Below are positions 30,201 through 45,200 of a stretch of 64,000 nucleotides of DNA, one piece after another (the first letter of the stretch is position 1; the number at the start of each line of letters is the position of its first letter). The position numbers and the translations under genes were made by a program. The stretch covers positions 31,565,773-31,629,772 of the forward strand of contig OZ037766.1 of the NCBI GenBank assembly GCA_964035545.1, written 5' to 3'. This stretch comes from Bugula neritina. Taxonomy: Eukaryota; Bryozoa; Gymnolaemata; Cheilostomatida; Bugulidae. Under the pieces are notes generated by a model. That model did not search any database. It saw only the letters and a program-made list of their open reading frames with translations, and was not told the origin of the DNA.

Positions 30201-33200
30201 GTAGTGAGAGATAAGGAGAAGGGAAGTAGAGAGAGATAAGGAGAAGGGAGATAGAGAGAGATAAGGAGAAGGGAAGTAGAGAGAGATAAGGAGAAGGGAA
30301 GTAGTGAGAGATAAGGAGAAGGGAGGTAGTAAGAGAGATAAGGAGAAGGGAAGTAGAGAGAGATAAGGAGAAGGGAGGTAGAGAGAGATAAGGAGAAGGG
30401 AAGTAGAGAGAGAGAGATAAGGAGAAGGGAAGTAGAGAGAGAGATAAGGAGAAGGGAGGTAGAGAGAGAGATAAGGAGAAGGGAGGTAGAGAGAGATAAG
30501 GAGAAGGGAAGTAGAGAGAGATAATGAGAAGGGAAGTAGTGAGAGATAAGGAGAAGGGAATTAGAGAGAGATAAGGAGAAGGGAAGTAGAGAGAGATAAG
30601 GAGAAGGGAGGTAGAGAGAGATAAGGAGAAGGGAAGTAGAGAGAGATAAGGAGAAGGGAAGTAGAGAGAGATAAGGAGAATGGAAGTAGAGAGAGATAAG
30701 GAGAAGGGAGATAGAGAGAGATAAGGAGAAGGGAAGTAGAGAGAGATAAGGAGAAGGGAAGTAGAGAGAGATAAGGAGAAGGGAAGTAGAGAGAGATAAG
30801 GAGAAGGGAAGTAGTGAGAGAGATAAGGAGAAGGGAGATAGTGAGAGATAAAGAGAGAGAGAGAGAGAGATAAGGAGAAGGGAAGTAGAGAGAGAGATAA
30901 GGAGAAGGGAAGTAGAGAGAGATAAGGAGAAGGGAAGTAGAGAGAGATAAGGAGAAGGGAAGTAGAGAGAGATAAGGAGAAGGGAAGTAGAGGGAGATAA
31001 GGAGAAGGGAAGTAGAGAGAGAGATAAGGAGAAGGGAAGTAGTGAGAGAGATAAGGAGAAGGGAGATAGTGAGAGATAAGGAGAAGGGAAGTAGAGAGAG
31101 ATAAGGAGAAGGGAGGTAGTGAGAGATAAGGAGAAGGGAAGTAGAGAGAGATAAGGAGAAGGGAGATAGAGAGAGATAAGGAGAAGGGAAGTAGAGAGAG
31201 ATAAGGAGAAGGGAAGTAGTGAGAGATAAGGAGAAGGGAGGTAGTAAGAGAGATAAGGAGAAGGGAAGTAGAGAGAGATAAGGAGAAGGGAGGTAGAGAG
31301 AGATAAGGAGAAGGGAAGTAGAGAGAGAGAGAGAGATAAGGAGAAGGGAAGTAGAGAGAGATAAGGAGAAGGGAAGTAGAGAGAGAGAGAGAGAGATAAG
31401 GAGAAGGGAAGTAGAGAGAGAGATAAGGAGAAGGGAAGTAGAGAGAGATAAGGAGAAGGGAAGTAGAGGGAGATAAGGAGAAGGGAGGTAGTAAGAGAGA
31501 TAAGGAGAAGGGAAGTAGAGAGAGATAAGGAGAAGGGAGGTAGAGAGAGATAAGGAGAAGGGAAGTAGAGAGAGAGAGAGAGATAAGGAGAAGGGAAGTA
31601 GAGAGAGAGATAAGGAGAAGGGAAGTAGAGAGAGATAAGGAGAAGGGAAGTAGAGGGAGATAAGGAGAAGGGAAGTAGAGAGAGAGATAAGGAGAAGGGA
31701 GATAGTGAGAGATAAGGAGAAGGGAAGTAGAGAGAGATAAGGAGAAGGGAGGTAGAGAGAGATAAGGAGAAGGGAGGTAGAGAGAGATAAGGAGAAGGGA
31801 GATAGAGAGATAAGGAGAAGGGAAGTAGTGAGAGATAAGGAGAAGGGAGGTAGAGAGAGATAAGGAGAAGGGAAGTAGAGAGAGATAAGGAGAAGGGAAG
31901 TAGAGAGAGATAAGGAGAAGGGAAGTAGAGAGAGATAAGGAGAAGGGAAGATAGTGTGTAACATATTGAATTATTTGGTATAGGAGAGATACTGGCTCAG
32001 TACATTACATTTACCCTGACAAACATGAAGAAACAGGTAACTGGTGTATGTGAAGCTAAAATGATTAAAAAATAAATGTTTGAACAAAAATCAGCCTATT
32101 TAAATTCATAGGTATAATTAACTGATAAACTCAAACTACCTCAAATAATAATTTACCAAATACACCACAAGCGTTGTTTAAAACCTCACAACACGGTATA
32201 ACCAAGAGTATAACAAGATGGCGGACTCACAAACATTGGAGATTGAGTAACTGGAGTCCACACCAGCCGTGTCCAAGTCAAGAACCCACTGAATGTTTCC
32301 AGAGTAGCCGCTAATGACTCCGAGATGAGTCGTATGATTTCCTGGCGTCCGCACTGTCTGGTTGCTCTCTTGTTGTAGATTATAACTGAGTTTCACGTCA
32401 CCTGTCACTAGACTAGCTAGACGACTTTCCTTAGTTACTACAGCAACATAGTAATATATATATAAATATACTACAGCAATATACCAATATATTACATTAT
32501 ACATGCTATAAATAAACATGCATGCTCACATGATTTGATATTGCCGTGGACCTTTGCTAAGGTGAAAGGGTGCACGGGCTGGCCACTCACTGATAGTAGG
32601 TCGATGCTAGTTGAGTTGAAGGTTGCAGTAGCAGAAAGCCCTTTGGCTATTCCTAAAACAAATAATATTGATACATTGATATACTCTGAGTATATTAATA
32701 TATTACTCTGAGTATATTACTCTGAGTATATTACTCTGAGTATATTAATATATTACCCTGAGTATATTAATATATTACTCTGAGTATATTACTCTGAGTA
32801 TATTACTCTGAGTATATTAATATATTACTCTGAGTACATTAATATATTACCCTGAGTATATTAATATATTACTCTGAGTATATTAATATATTACTCTGAG
32901 TATATTAATATATTACTCTGAGTATATTAATATGCTACTTTGAATATATTACTTTGAGTATATTAATATGCTACTCTGAATATATTACTCTGAGTATATT
33001 AATATGCTACTAATCATATGCTAATATATCAACATCCCTATACCACCCGCGCAGGACCACGGCGGTGAAAGGTGACCAAAGGTGACCAATGCCAATATAT
33101 GTTTTAGATGTCTGCAAAATTTAAAAGGGATTTCTTAAAAATTTGCTAAAGCAGACTCTTATGCTTCTAATTCACGTGTTATGTGTAACCAACTGACTGT

Positions 33201-36200
33201 TCTTGGACTTTCATCATTATTGTGGTCAAACTATGCCAGATGTTACCAGATAAAGTTTAGTGAAAAATTCAACAAATCTGCAAATTGAAATAATCCAAGG
33301 CACTTTGTTGAAATTATATATTAAGTGTTTACCAATACTAAGTACTTACCAATACTAAGTACTTACCAATACTAAGTACTTACCAATACTAAGTACTTAC
33401 CTATACTAAGTACTTACCAATACTAAGTGTTTACCAATACTAAGTGTATATACTTACCAATACTAAGTACTTACCAATACTAAGTGCATACTTACCAATG
33501 TTGCTAGTAAAACATTCACCATTGCCCCAGCACAGCCCAATTTGTTCCTCTAATAAACTGTTGACCGTACCATCCAGTTCTGTACAGTTCTGTATCGTAA
33601 GGTACTCTTTGTATAATGTCCTTTCATATAACGGCCCTAGTTGCCTGTGTAATATATATATACAGATATATTCATATACAGGTGCAGGTACGTAAGTAAG
33701 AGTGATAAGTCAGAAATATTCGTTTAATCACTCTCTTGCACACTACTAAATAGTAAACTATAATTTCCCTAGTGTTGTAGATAAAGTAAAATATGAAGCA
33801 TTAGAGTATGAAAGCTAGCTGATACAATAGAAAGTTCAGCTTTAGGATATAATGAAGTAAACTGGGAGTTGCTGTAGCTAGACTGGGTAGGTTATATTAC
33901 CAAGCTAATGTTAGTGTGTATGTTAACAAGTAGACACTATTTTATTCCTGTTTTTGAGGGATGCTTCATTAGTTTCATAGAATAGAACGTAAGACGTACA
34001 GACAGATATGGATAGAGATAAATACAGACAGACAAACAGACATACAGATAGAAATACAGACAGACATACAGATAGAAATACAGACAGACATACAGACAGA
34101 CATACAGACACATGGACAGGAATACAGACATACTAACAGACATATAGGCACACGAAGACACACAGACAGACACACAGACAGACACACACAGACAGACAAA
34201 CAGACAGACACACACACACACACAGACAGACAGACAGACATACACACACACACACAGACAGACAGACACACACAGACAGACAAACAGACAGACACACACA
34301 CACACACATGAAGACAAACAGACAGACACACAGACGGACACACACAGACACACACACACAGACAGACAGACACACAGACAGACAGACATACACAGACAGA
34401 CAGACAGACGCAATATACACACACAAAGCGTAACGTACGCAGGGCTACACTGTCTAGTTCTCTTCCTTTCCTTGTCCTCTGGTCCAGAGCAAGTTGAACC
34501 ACACGCCGACCACTGGGCCCACTGGTGCCAGTACGGATCTTGGTGCACTGCAGCATTGTATCACAGTCTAATGTCACTCTCTTTACGTTATAGCATTTTA
34601 CATCAAGAAAAAAAGTGATATTAGAGACAACCAGAGCTGATGTTAAATAGCAGTGATTAAACCCATAAGCATTGTACACTTTTTGGGAAAACGCAATGGA
34701 ACTTTTCATAGTCTCCGACACGCACAAGTTTGGGAATCACAGGAGTAAAAACCAGAGTTGGGTAAGTTAATCATTATAGTGATGTTTCACACCTTCACGG
34801 GGTTTCATCTACCTTTGACCTGCCTCTCACTTTTAGAAAACTATTTACTATTACTATTAGATTAATGTGATACCTACTCACAATGCCATTCATAAAACAA
34901 ACATTCCAATTTACTGTTTACAACAAAGTAAGCATAATTTCACAAAACAAGGTAATCATGTGGAATATTTCACAAAACAAGGTAAACTTACCAATTATTT
35001 GGTATGAAGCATAAATAAGCTTCTTTCCAGTTCTGGAATCTCTAATGAAAGGAGTCACAAACCCACTGTTGTTCGTATAAACCCTCAAGAAGAGCTCATG
35101 CTTGTAGCCTATGGTCTTTATTCTTTGAAACAGTTTTGTGCACCTGGCTCTGGCGGGCACGTGGTAAAACCTGTAGTAATATCATATCTTTACAATAGAT
35201 ACTAGGATGATAAAGGCTAGATGCCATCAGCCAGAACAAAACTTTCAGTATGTCATCAGCATTACATTAATTCCTTCTGGGTTGGTGAAGTATTGGTACA
35301 AGAAACATGCAGACACTACTAAGTGGCCAGCAGCTGTTCTACCATTGCATCATCTCTACTGAATGTATGATCAAAGCAAGAACACTACATATTACATGAT
35401 TATAAAAAGGTTACCATTAAATTCTAGTAAAAATAAACTCCAACATATTTTAGCCTCATTTGAATTTGACCATCATTTCATTTATAATGCAACTAAAACT
35501 CAAATATAAATATGATATATTGGAAACCTTCATCACAAACAATATGTGTTATGTCTGATTCACAAGGGCATTTCAATTAAAAATATATCCAAGCGCATTA
35601 CACCTCAACGATAACATTTGACTCACTCTATCTAGTACTTGAAATAATTACTAATTTATCCATTAGAAATATGACAGTTATGAGAACTTATAATTTAAAT
35701 AACTAAATAATTAGATCAAACTCTTGAATGAGCCCTATGAAACTGAAAGGTAGATACCATTACCCTTTATCATCAGAAACTCCATCGTGAACATACAAGT
35801 ACTCCTCAGCGTTGAGGTGAAACGCATTGCCTTTAGTATCACACCCAATTTCTTTCACCTCTCCGAGTGTCCGTTCAAACGTTCCCCTGCTGTCGAACTG
35901 CAATCCAATCTACAAAATATATTAGACTATGATGAGAGTGAACAAAATACTTTGCTTAACCAATAGATTTTATAATATTTGAAAATGTTTTAGTGAAATT
36001 TAAAATAAGGCAGTTAGGTTTAGTTATTAGATTTCAGTTAAAAATAACTAATTGTTATTTCAGAATTACTGACTGCTTGTTATTCATTACTGACTGCTAG
36101 TCATGAATAACTGACTGCTAGTCATAACCAACTTACTGCTGTTTATACCTTGTTATATATGATCTCACAGTTATATTGTAGTGAATTTTGCTATTCACTA

Positions 36201-39200
36201 TATTATGTGTGGGTCAACTTAAACAAAGCCACTACACCAGGTTGTTTACGCTAAGATAACTTTATTATTTACAGGAATACAAGAAGGTTATTTACTGCTA
36301 ACATGAATAGAAACGATTACATAATTAGTGAGCTTTAATACACAACTACTCTAAATGAAGTCCCAAGCTGCTCTGCCGGCTAGCTACTCAGCGCACTGCA
36401 ACTACGAGTAGCTAGCTCCACCTGCTATCAATTAGTGTGTCTGTCCTGATTGGTGGTTACTAGTGGTGCCACTGCTGTCCATAGCTACATGCCGATGTAG
36501 TCGAACTCACAATATAATAAACAGTATAGAGTGAACCTTTTCGATTAATACCAATAATGTTTGCACCACTAAAATCTATCACAATATATTAGTTAAACAT
36601 TTAACCAAGTACGCTCAGCTGTTATAGTATAAGAGGCACCACAACAAGTCATCTGTTTAGTTCTGAAGATTTGTTTTAAGTCCTCAGTCTAATAGTGAAT
36701 CAGTCAGCAATGATCTCTACTCATTTGATAAGACTGAGTGTCATAGCCACTAGCAATGATCTCTACTCACCTGATAGCACTGAGTGTCACAGCCACTAGC
36801 AATGATCTCTACTCACCTGATAGCACTGAGTGTCATAGCCACTAGCAATGATCTCTACTCACCTGATAGGATTGAGTGTCATAGCCACTAGCAATGATCT
36901 CTACTCACCTGATAGGATTGAGTGTCATAGCCACTAGCAATGATCTCTACTCACCTGATAGGGCTGAGTGTCATAGCCACTAGTAATGTTGAATGTGAAT
37001 TTAAAGAGAGTGCCAGTTTCATATCGGATTCTATTGTTGAAAGCAGCAAAGCTGCGATATCCTGACTTGTACATGGCCTCAACTGACCACTTCACGCTTC
37101 GATATCCAGGTTCAGGGTTATAACTTCTCACTACACCGGACTCTGAATTAAAAATAGGAGAGTTTTATTCTATATGTTAACTACACGGAGAAGTTCTCAT
37201 GCATGTAAATAATAAATGTGTGAGTAAAAACATTGAAACTTTGATAAAAAATAATACAGCCGAGTTTGTATTGAAATGCAAGATCTAAGTATAAGATATA
37301 CTTCCCGATAATACCTTTATAGCTCAATTGTTTCACCTGCTTTGTGGCAATTTTCAAAAGTGATTTATTATACAAACATAGAACTCTAAGTTAAATCAAT
37401 TTCTACAGAAACTAGACAACGTGCAATCACAGAGAAGTATCAGAAAGCAAGCAGCAGATGTATGCTGAACATGTGACTTAAAAACCAAGTGAGCTGATGC
37501 CAGCAGTAAAGCAACTTAAATAGCTGTATATACAAACCCTTAATACTTACCACCAGATGCTGTGTTGGCGAAAAGTAGAACTAAAACAAAAAAACAAAGT
37601 TGTACTATACTTACTCTAAGAGATAATATACTATACTTACTCTAAGTGATAATATACTGTACTTACACTAAGTGATAATATACTATACTTACTCTAAGTG
37701 ATAATATACTATACTTACTCTAAGTGATAATATACTATACTTACTCTAAGTGATAATATACTGTACTTACACTAAGTGATAATATACTATACTTACTCTA
37801 AGTGATAATATACTATACTTACTCTAAGTGATAATATACTATACTTACTCTAAGTGATAATATACTATACTTACTCTAAGAGATAATATACTATACTTAC
37901 TCTAAGAGATAATATACTATACTTACTCTAAGTGATAATATACTGTACTTACTCTAAGAGATAATATACTGTACTTACTCTAAGTGAGGATATACTATAC
38001 TTACTCAAAGAGATAATATACTATACTTACTCTAAGAGATGATATACTATACTTACTCTAAGTGATAATATACTATACTTACTCTAAGAGATAATATACT
38101 ATACTTACGCTAAGAGATAATATACTATACTTACTCTAAGAGATAATATACTATACTTACTCTAAGAGATAATATACTATACTTACACTAAGAGATAATA
38201 TACTATACTTACACTAAGAGATAATATACTATACTTACTCTAAGTGATAATATACTATTATACTAAAGATTTTAAATAAGCAAATAGTAGATTTTCTAGA
38301 AAGCAAAAATTATTTAACTGATAAGCAGTACGGCTTTAGACGAAATAGAAACACAAATATTGCCTTAATTAATCTAACAAATAAGGTTTTAAATGCCATG
38401 AACAATGGTAATTCTGTAGCTGGAATTTTCCTCGATTTTAGTAAGGCCTTTGACACAATAAATCATGAAATCTTATTAGCTAAATTAAAAATGCTCCATT
38501 TTTCAAGTCACAGTGTGAAGCTAATTAAAAATTATCTGTCCAATCGTCAACAGTCTACTATTATTAACAACACATATTCTGACTTTATTCATATCACATG
38601 TGGAGTACCACAAGGATCCATACTTGGTCCCACACTATTCCTAATTTATATAAATGATCTTCCAGATGTAACTATGCATTTAGACCCTATATTATTTGCC
38701 GACGATACGAACCTCTTCTTTGAATCAAAAAATCTATTATACAATATGGACGTCATAAACTGTGAATTAAAGAAAATTGAAAATTGGTGCAATAAAAATA
38801 AATTAACTGTAAATATGAGTAAAACAAACTATATGATAATCAAAACAGCGCAAAATAAACAAGATTTAAATGGCTTTGCCTTAGAAATGTTTAACAAAAA
38901 ATTAGTGGAAGTAAAATCAACTACCTTCTTAGGTATTATAATAGATTCACATCTTTCTTGGCAACAACATTGCAGCAAACTTTGTCAAAACCTAAGGCCC
39001 TTAGTAGGCTTGATAAGTAAATGTTCCAATCACCTACCTAGAAAAATTCTAATACAAATATATAACTCTTTTGTAAATTCTAAATTAACATATTGCCTAG
39101 AATCGTGGGGTAATGCAGCAAACATTTATCTTGAACCACTACATTTACTGCAAAAGAAAATACTGAGAATTATATATAAAAAGCATCACCTTTCCCCATC

Positions 39201-42200
39201 TAAACCACTGTTTCTTAGTTCTTCAATCATGCCTATTCACACTCTACACAAATTCAAATTAATACTGCTCTCACATAAACTTTACTATTCTCAACTAACA
39301 CATCTCACACATAACTATCCCACAAGATTTTCAGAGTTCAGCCTACAAACTCCTCCATCATCAACTGCTGCAGGTCAACGAAGAGTGGAATTCCAATGTT
39401 CGTCGCTATGGAATAAATTGCCTAGTTCTATTCGTGCTGTGGAGAGGGAGGCTGGTTTCAAACTTGCCCTGAGAGACCATCTAATGGCAAATTTCCAGAT
39501 AAAAAAATAATACTTTTTTAAGTTGCTAAAACTTCCAAAAACCTAAACAAAAATCTTATATAACTGTCAACCATCCATGGCTCGGTGCCCCGACTAGCTA
39601 CAGTGCTATTGCGCCATAGGCCCTGTCATTTTGTTTATTTTTTCTCAATTAATTTTTTCCCGACTATGACAAAATAAAAACAAACAAACAAACTATACTT
39701 ACTCTAAGTGATAATATACTACACTTACTCTAAGTGATAATATACTACACTTACTCTAAGTGATAATATACTGTACTTACTCTAAGAGATAATATACTAT
39801 ACTTACTCTAAGAGATGATATACTGTACTTACACTAAGAGATAATATACTATACTTACACTAAGAGATAATATACTACACTTACTCTAAGTGATAATATA
39901 CTATACTTACTCTAAGTGATAATATACTATACTTACTGTTCAGATTGTAAGGGACGGCAGGCGCAACATGAGAGTAAAGGTACGACAATTCCGATAGCCT
40001 CGCATTCACTTCAGCATTTTTTTCGTCTCTAAATGTAGCCTCACATGATAGATACTTCAATCCAATGTGGGATAAATGGTGGCCTAGCAAAAATAGGGAA
40101 CAACTTCTGCGTAGGTAAGTTAAGCGACAAAAGATACTCTAGCAGGTAAATCAACGTCGATATGTCCTGTTGAACATCTATAACACTATATTTATAGTGT
40201 TATGTATATGTATACCTACAAACCCGATATACGTATGACATATGATATATCTGTTAACAGAATATCTAATCATATTAGGGTATATTCTCTTATAATTTAT
40301 TAAAATTCCTATCACTTTACTTGCAGAGAAAAGAATAGCAAAGAAAAATATTTAATTGTTTCACTCAACCAACTAAGGAAGACAGGTGCAAATGTATATA
40401 TATATAGAGAGATTCAGGGGCATGAGCTAAAGTCTCCATAGTGAAGTTGTTTGACCTAGGACAGATATATAACAACATAAAATCTGGAAATACCCATATT
40501 CCTTACCATAGAACTTTCTAGAAAACTCAAATGCGTGCTCTCTGTCTATACCATCTTCACTTTTCAAAAAATTGACCACTTTCAAGGAAAACCTGAATTC
40601 AATCAATATGATGCTCATAAATAATGATGTAGCTAATCAAATCTTTGTTACTATGCAACACTTGTAAACACAAAATTGGTCATCGAACATGATAACTTGA
40701 ATCATTGCCCTGAAATAAACAATAAACTAAAAACCATCCATCATATTATTCTAATTATTAGGAATTAGAGTTGTCGGGAAAGCGCATTATTCCAGAACAA
40801 AATGAATTGACCCTTTTAAGAGATCCCCAATATCCCTTTTACAACTAAGAGTTGGGTCCTCCCAAAGTAAATAGGTTGAACCTTTATATAAAGAGCAAAC
40901 TCATTAAAAAATTAAAATTTGACTGCTACTTAAAATTATAATTACGTTATAGAATTGTTAATTCAGGAGATAGATATTTTGGTACAAGCACACTTATTAA
41001 TAGTTCAAAGATTTTTTTAAAATATTTCTTCATGGATAATTTTGACGGAAATAAACTTGAATTCATTCTTGTGATTTCGGTTACCGAGCAATGCTAAAGT
41101 GGCACTTTAGCATTGCTCAGCAACTAAAACCACAAAAATGAGTTCAATTCTATTTTGCTCAACAAATTTCATTCTGGAAGACGACAACTCCTAATTGTAA
41201 GGGGGACTTTGGGAACCTCTGAAAAGAGTCTATTGAACTTAGTTTCACAGATCAGCAACAGGACTAATCAACTTTATACTCGGCATAAATTAATGGTAAG
41301 TTTGAAGACTCTTAAATTAAGTTATGCCAATCCAACAGGAAGTAAGCCATCTATCTTACCTGACTCGAAATTTGTAAATATTTTCCTTTAGTAGGTCCTC
41401 AGGTTTAGGGCAAATAGGATAGACGTAATGGTTCACATCCTCTGAATAAAACATACCAGCATAAGTTTGCTATAGAGCATAGTATAATACTAGCATGTGT
41501 GTGTGTGCTATAAAGCATAGTATAATACTAGCATGAGTGTGCTATAGAGCATAGTATAATACTAGCATGAGTGTGCTATAGAGCATAGTATAATACTAGC
41601 ATGTGTGTGTGTTATAGAGCATAGTATAATACTAGCATGAGTGTGCTATAGAGCATAGTATAATACTAGCATGTGTGTGCTATAGAGCATAGTATAATAC
41701 TAGCATGTGTGTGCTATAGAACATAGTATAATACTAGCATGAGTGTGCTATAGAGCATAGTATAATACTAGCATGTGTGTGTGCTATAGAGCATAGTATA
41801 ATACTAGTCTGAGTGTGCTATAGAGCATAGTATAATACTAGCATGTGTGTGTGTTATAGAGCATAGTATAATACTAGCATGCGTGTGCTATAGAGCATAG
41901 TATAATACTAGCATGTGTGTGCTATAGAACGTAGTATAATACTAGCATGAGTGTGCTATAGAGCATACTATAATACTAGCATGAGTGTGCTATAGAGCAT
42001 AGTATAATACTAGCATGTGTGTGCTATAGAGCATAGTATAATACTAGCATGTGTGTGCTATAGAACATAGTATAATACTAGCATGAGTGTGCTATAGAGC
42101 ATAGTATAATACTAGCATGTGTGTGTGCTATAGAGCATAGTATAATACTAGTCTGAGTGTGCTATAGAGCATAGTATAATACTAGCATGTGTGTGTGTTA

Positions 42201-45200
42201 TAGAGCATAGTATAATACTAGCATGCGTGTGCTATAGAGCATAGTATAATACTAGCATGTGTGTGCTATAGAACGTAGTATAATACTAGCATGAGTGTGC
42301 TATAGAGCATACTATAATACTAGCATGAGTGTGCTATAGAGCATAGTATAATACTAGCATGTGTGTGCTATAGAGCATAGTATAATACTAGCATGTGTGT
42401 GCTATAGAACATAGTATAATACTAGCATGAGTGTGCTATAGAGCATAGTATAATACTAGCATGTGTGTGTGCTATAGAGCATAGTATAATACTAGTCTGA
42501 GTGTGCTATAGAGCATAGTATAATACTAGTCTGAGTGTGCTATAGAGCATAGTATAATACTAGCATGTGTGTGTGTGCTATAGAGCATAGTATAATACTA
42601 GCATGAGTGTGCTATAGAGCATAGTATAATACTAGCATGTGTGTGTGCTATAGAGCATAGTATAATACTAGCATGTGTGTGCTATAGAACGTAGTATAAT
42701 ACTAGCATGAGTGTGCTATAGAGCATACTATAATACTAGCATGAGTGTGCTATAGAGCATAGTATAATACTAGCATGTGTGTGCTATAGAGCATAGTATA
42801 ATACTAGCATGTGTGTGCTATAGAACATAGTATAATACTAGCATGAGTGTGCTATAGAGCATAGTATAATACTAGCATGTGTGTGTGCTATAGAGCATAG
42901 TATAATACTAGTCTGAGTGTGCTATAGAGCATAGTATAATACTAGCATGTGTGTGTGCTATAGAGCATAGTATAATACTAGCATATGTGTGCTATAGAAC
43001 GTAGTATAATACTAGCACGAGTGTGCTATAGAGCATAGTATAATACTAGCATGAGTGTGCTATAGAGCATAGTATAATACTAGCATGTGTGTGTGCTATA
43101 GAGCATAGTATAATACTAGCATATGTGTGCTATAGAACGTAGTATAATACTAGCACGAGTGTGCTATAGAGCATAGTATAATACTAGCATGAGTGTGCTA
43201 TAGAGCATAGTATAATACTAGTCTGAGTGTGCTATAGAGCATAGTATAATACTAGTCTGAGTGTGCTATAGAGCATAGTATAATACTAGCATGTGTGTGT
43301 GCTATAGAGCATAGTATAATACTAGCATGTGTGTGCTATAGAGCATAGTATAATACTAGCATGTGTGTGCTATAGAGCATAGTATAATACTAGCATGAGT
43401 GTGCTATAGAGCATAGTATAATACTAGCATGTGTGTGTGCTATAGAGCATAGTATAATACTAGCATGAGTGTGCTATAGAGCATAGTATAATACTAGCAT
43501 GTGTGTGTGCTATAGAGCATAGTATAATACTAGCATGTGTGTGCTATAGAACGTAGTATAATAGTTACCGTCAGATCCTGGCGCTCGTATCACTGACGTC
43601 ATGCCATTCGCCAGGCAGCCTATCTTTCCCAACTCAACAAATCGTCGATTGTCAAGTAACTTATTGACTTGCTTAAATCTCAGGTACATACTCTCCAGTC
43701 TCCTCTGAAACAGGTTGCCATAGTAACTTACTAACTACAGACTATATTTCAGACTACAAAAATATCTCAGACTACAGAAATATCTCAGACTACAGAAATA
43801 TCTCAGATGTTCGAGCTAGTGATTATGAATTTGTCACTGTACAGCCATCACCTTACTTACCTTCTAAACAGTATTTTGCCGGCGTGAAAACACCTACTCT
43901 ATTGGCTAATATGACTAAGTGAATTACCAATATAAAATTACAGTGTAGAGGGTCATGTGTGTTATAGCGTCCAGTGTTCTGGTCATACTCAAATATATGT
44001 CAAAAAGATAACTTCAATATTAAAAGCACCAGTAATGGTGACACCTGCCAACAGGTCTCCAGTTATGTGTTAGATGACATTAGAGAACAGTTGCTTGTTC
44101 ACTGGTTCAGTTTCTAGTGCAACATAAAAATGTATAAGAAAAACAGTTGTGTCTAATAGAAATGAAAAATGAAAAGAAATAGATCTACCAATAGTAAGTT
44201 GACAGAAAATAGATCATGAACTAACAGTAAGTCGAAGGTAGGTGGATAGTAAATTAATAGTAAGTAGATGGTAGGTAGATAGTGAGTATATAGTAGGTAG
44301 ATAGTAAGTATATAATAAGTAGATAGTAATTAGATAGTAAATACATAGTAAGTTGTAGAATCGCGATGAAGAGGGCAGAGAAATAGCAGGCATACCCCAT
44401 CTGAATTAGGCTCTTCATATTGTCTTATATGAATGTTGCATTCCATGCCTTCAGCGTGGAACATGTAGAAAGGGAGGCTTTTCAGGGGTAGGTGGTGAAA
44501 GTAATGGTGGAAATAACTTATCAGCTTTGGATACTTTACTTCTATCTTCACATAACCCGGAAAAAAGGATGTCACACCTTTTCTGTCAACTTTCTCTACA
44601 AAATTGTTGGTGTAGGTATAATGCCAGGGTCAAGGTTTATTTTGGGTAAATTATTTTTTCAAATTTTACTAATTTCCGTCAAAAAGTTGTTAAACTGATA
44701 AAACAGGAGAAATTATTTATGAAACTTTCAAAATGATAAAACATGATTTTCAGGATAAAAAAAGAATGTTTTTATAGAGATTAAGTAAGTTAGTTATGAA
44801 ACTAAGTAAGCCATATATAAGAGTAAGTTTTTCTGTTAAGTAGGTTATTTGAGGAAACAACTATATTTTGAATTTTGTTAAAATGCATAGATTTGGGATG
44901 AAATATAAAGTAGTATTGAGATAATGAAGATAATTCTAGCATCACATAGTTTCTAGTCTATAAATTTTAAGTTTATCCAGAAGAAGCACAAAAATAGGTT
45001 CAACAAACACTTATTACTGTGAATACATTATGAAGAAATGGATGAACTTGAAGAGTGCTTATATAGCAGTGGTATTGTACTATCACAGCCTGAATGATTA
45101 TAAATACTGAATCATTATGAATATTGAATCACTATGAATACTGAATCCTTATGAATACTGAATCATTATGAGCACTATATTATTATGACCACTGAATCAT

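Noticed and set aside
30561-31964. 467-codon ORF of [11 protein letters not shown] repeats
   Set aside because: The 24-bp unit is divisible by three, so the ORF is a by-product of the intron array.
33923-34727. Val/Cys/Leu-rich ORFs of 200-250 codons
   Set aside because: CA/GA microsatellite translated; only 34439-34547 is a supported exon.
41155-41391. 78-codon plus-strand ORF
   Set aside because: Overlaps GCR exon 6 antisense and a palindrome; no recognisable domain.
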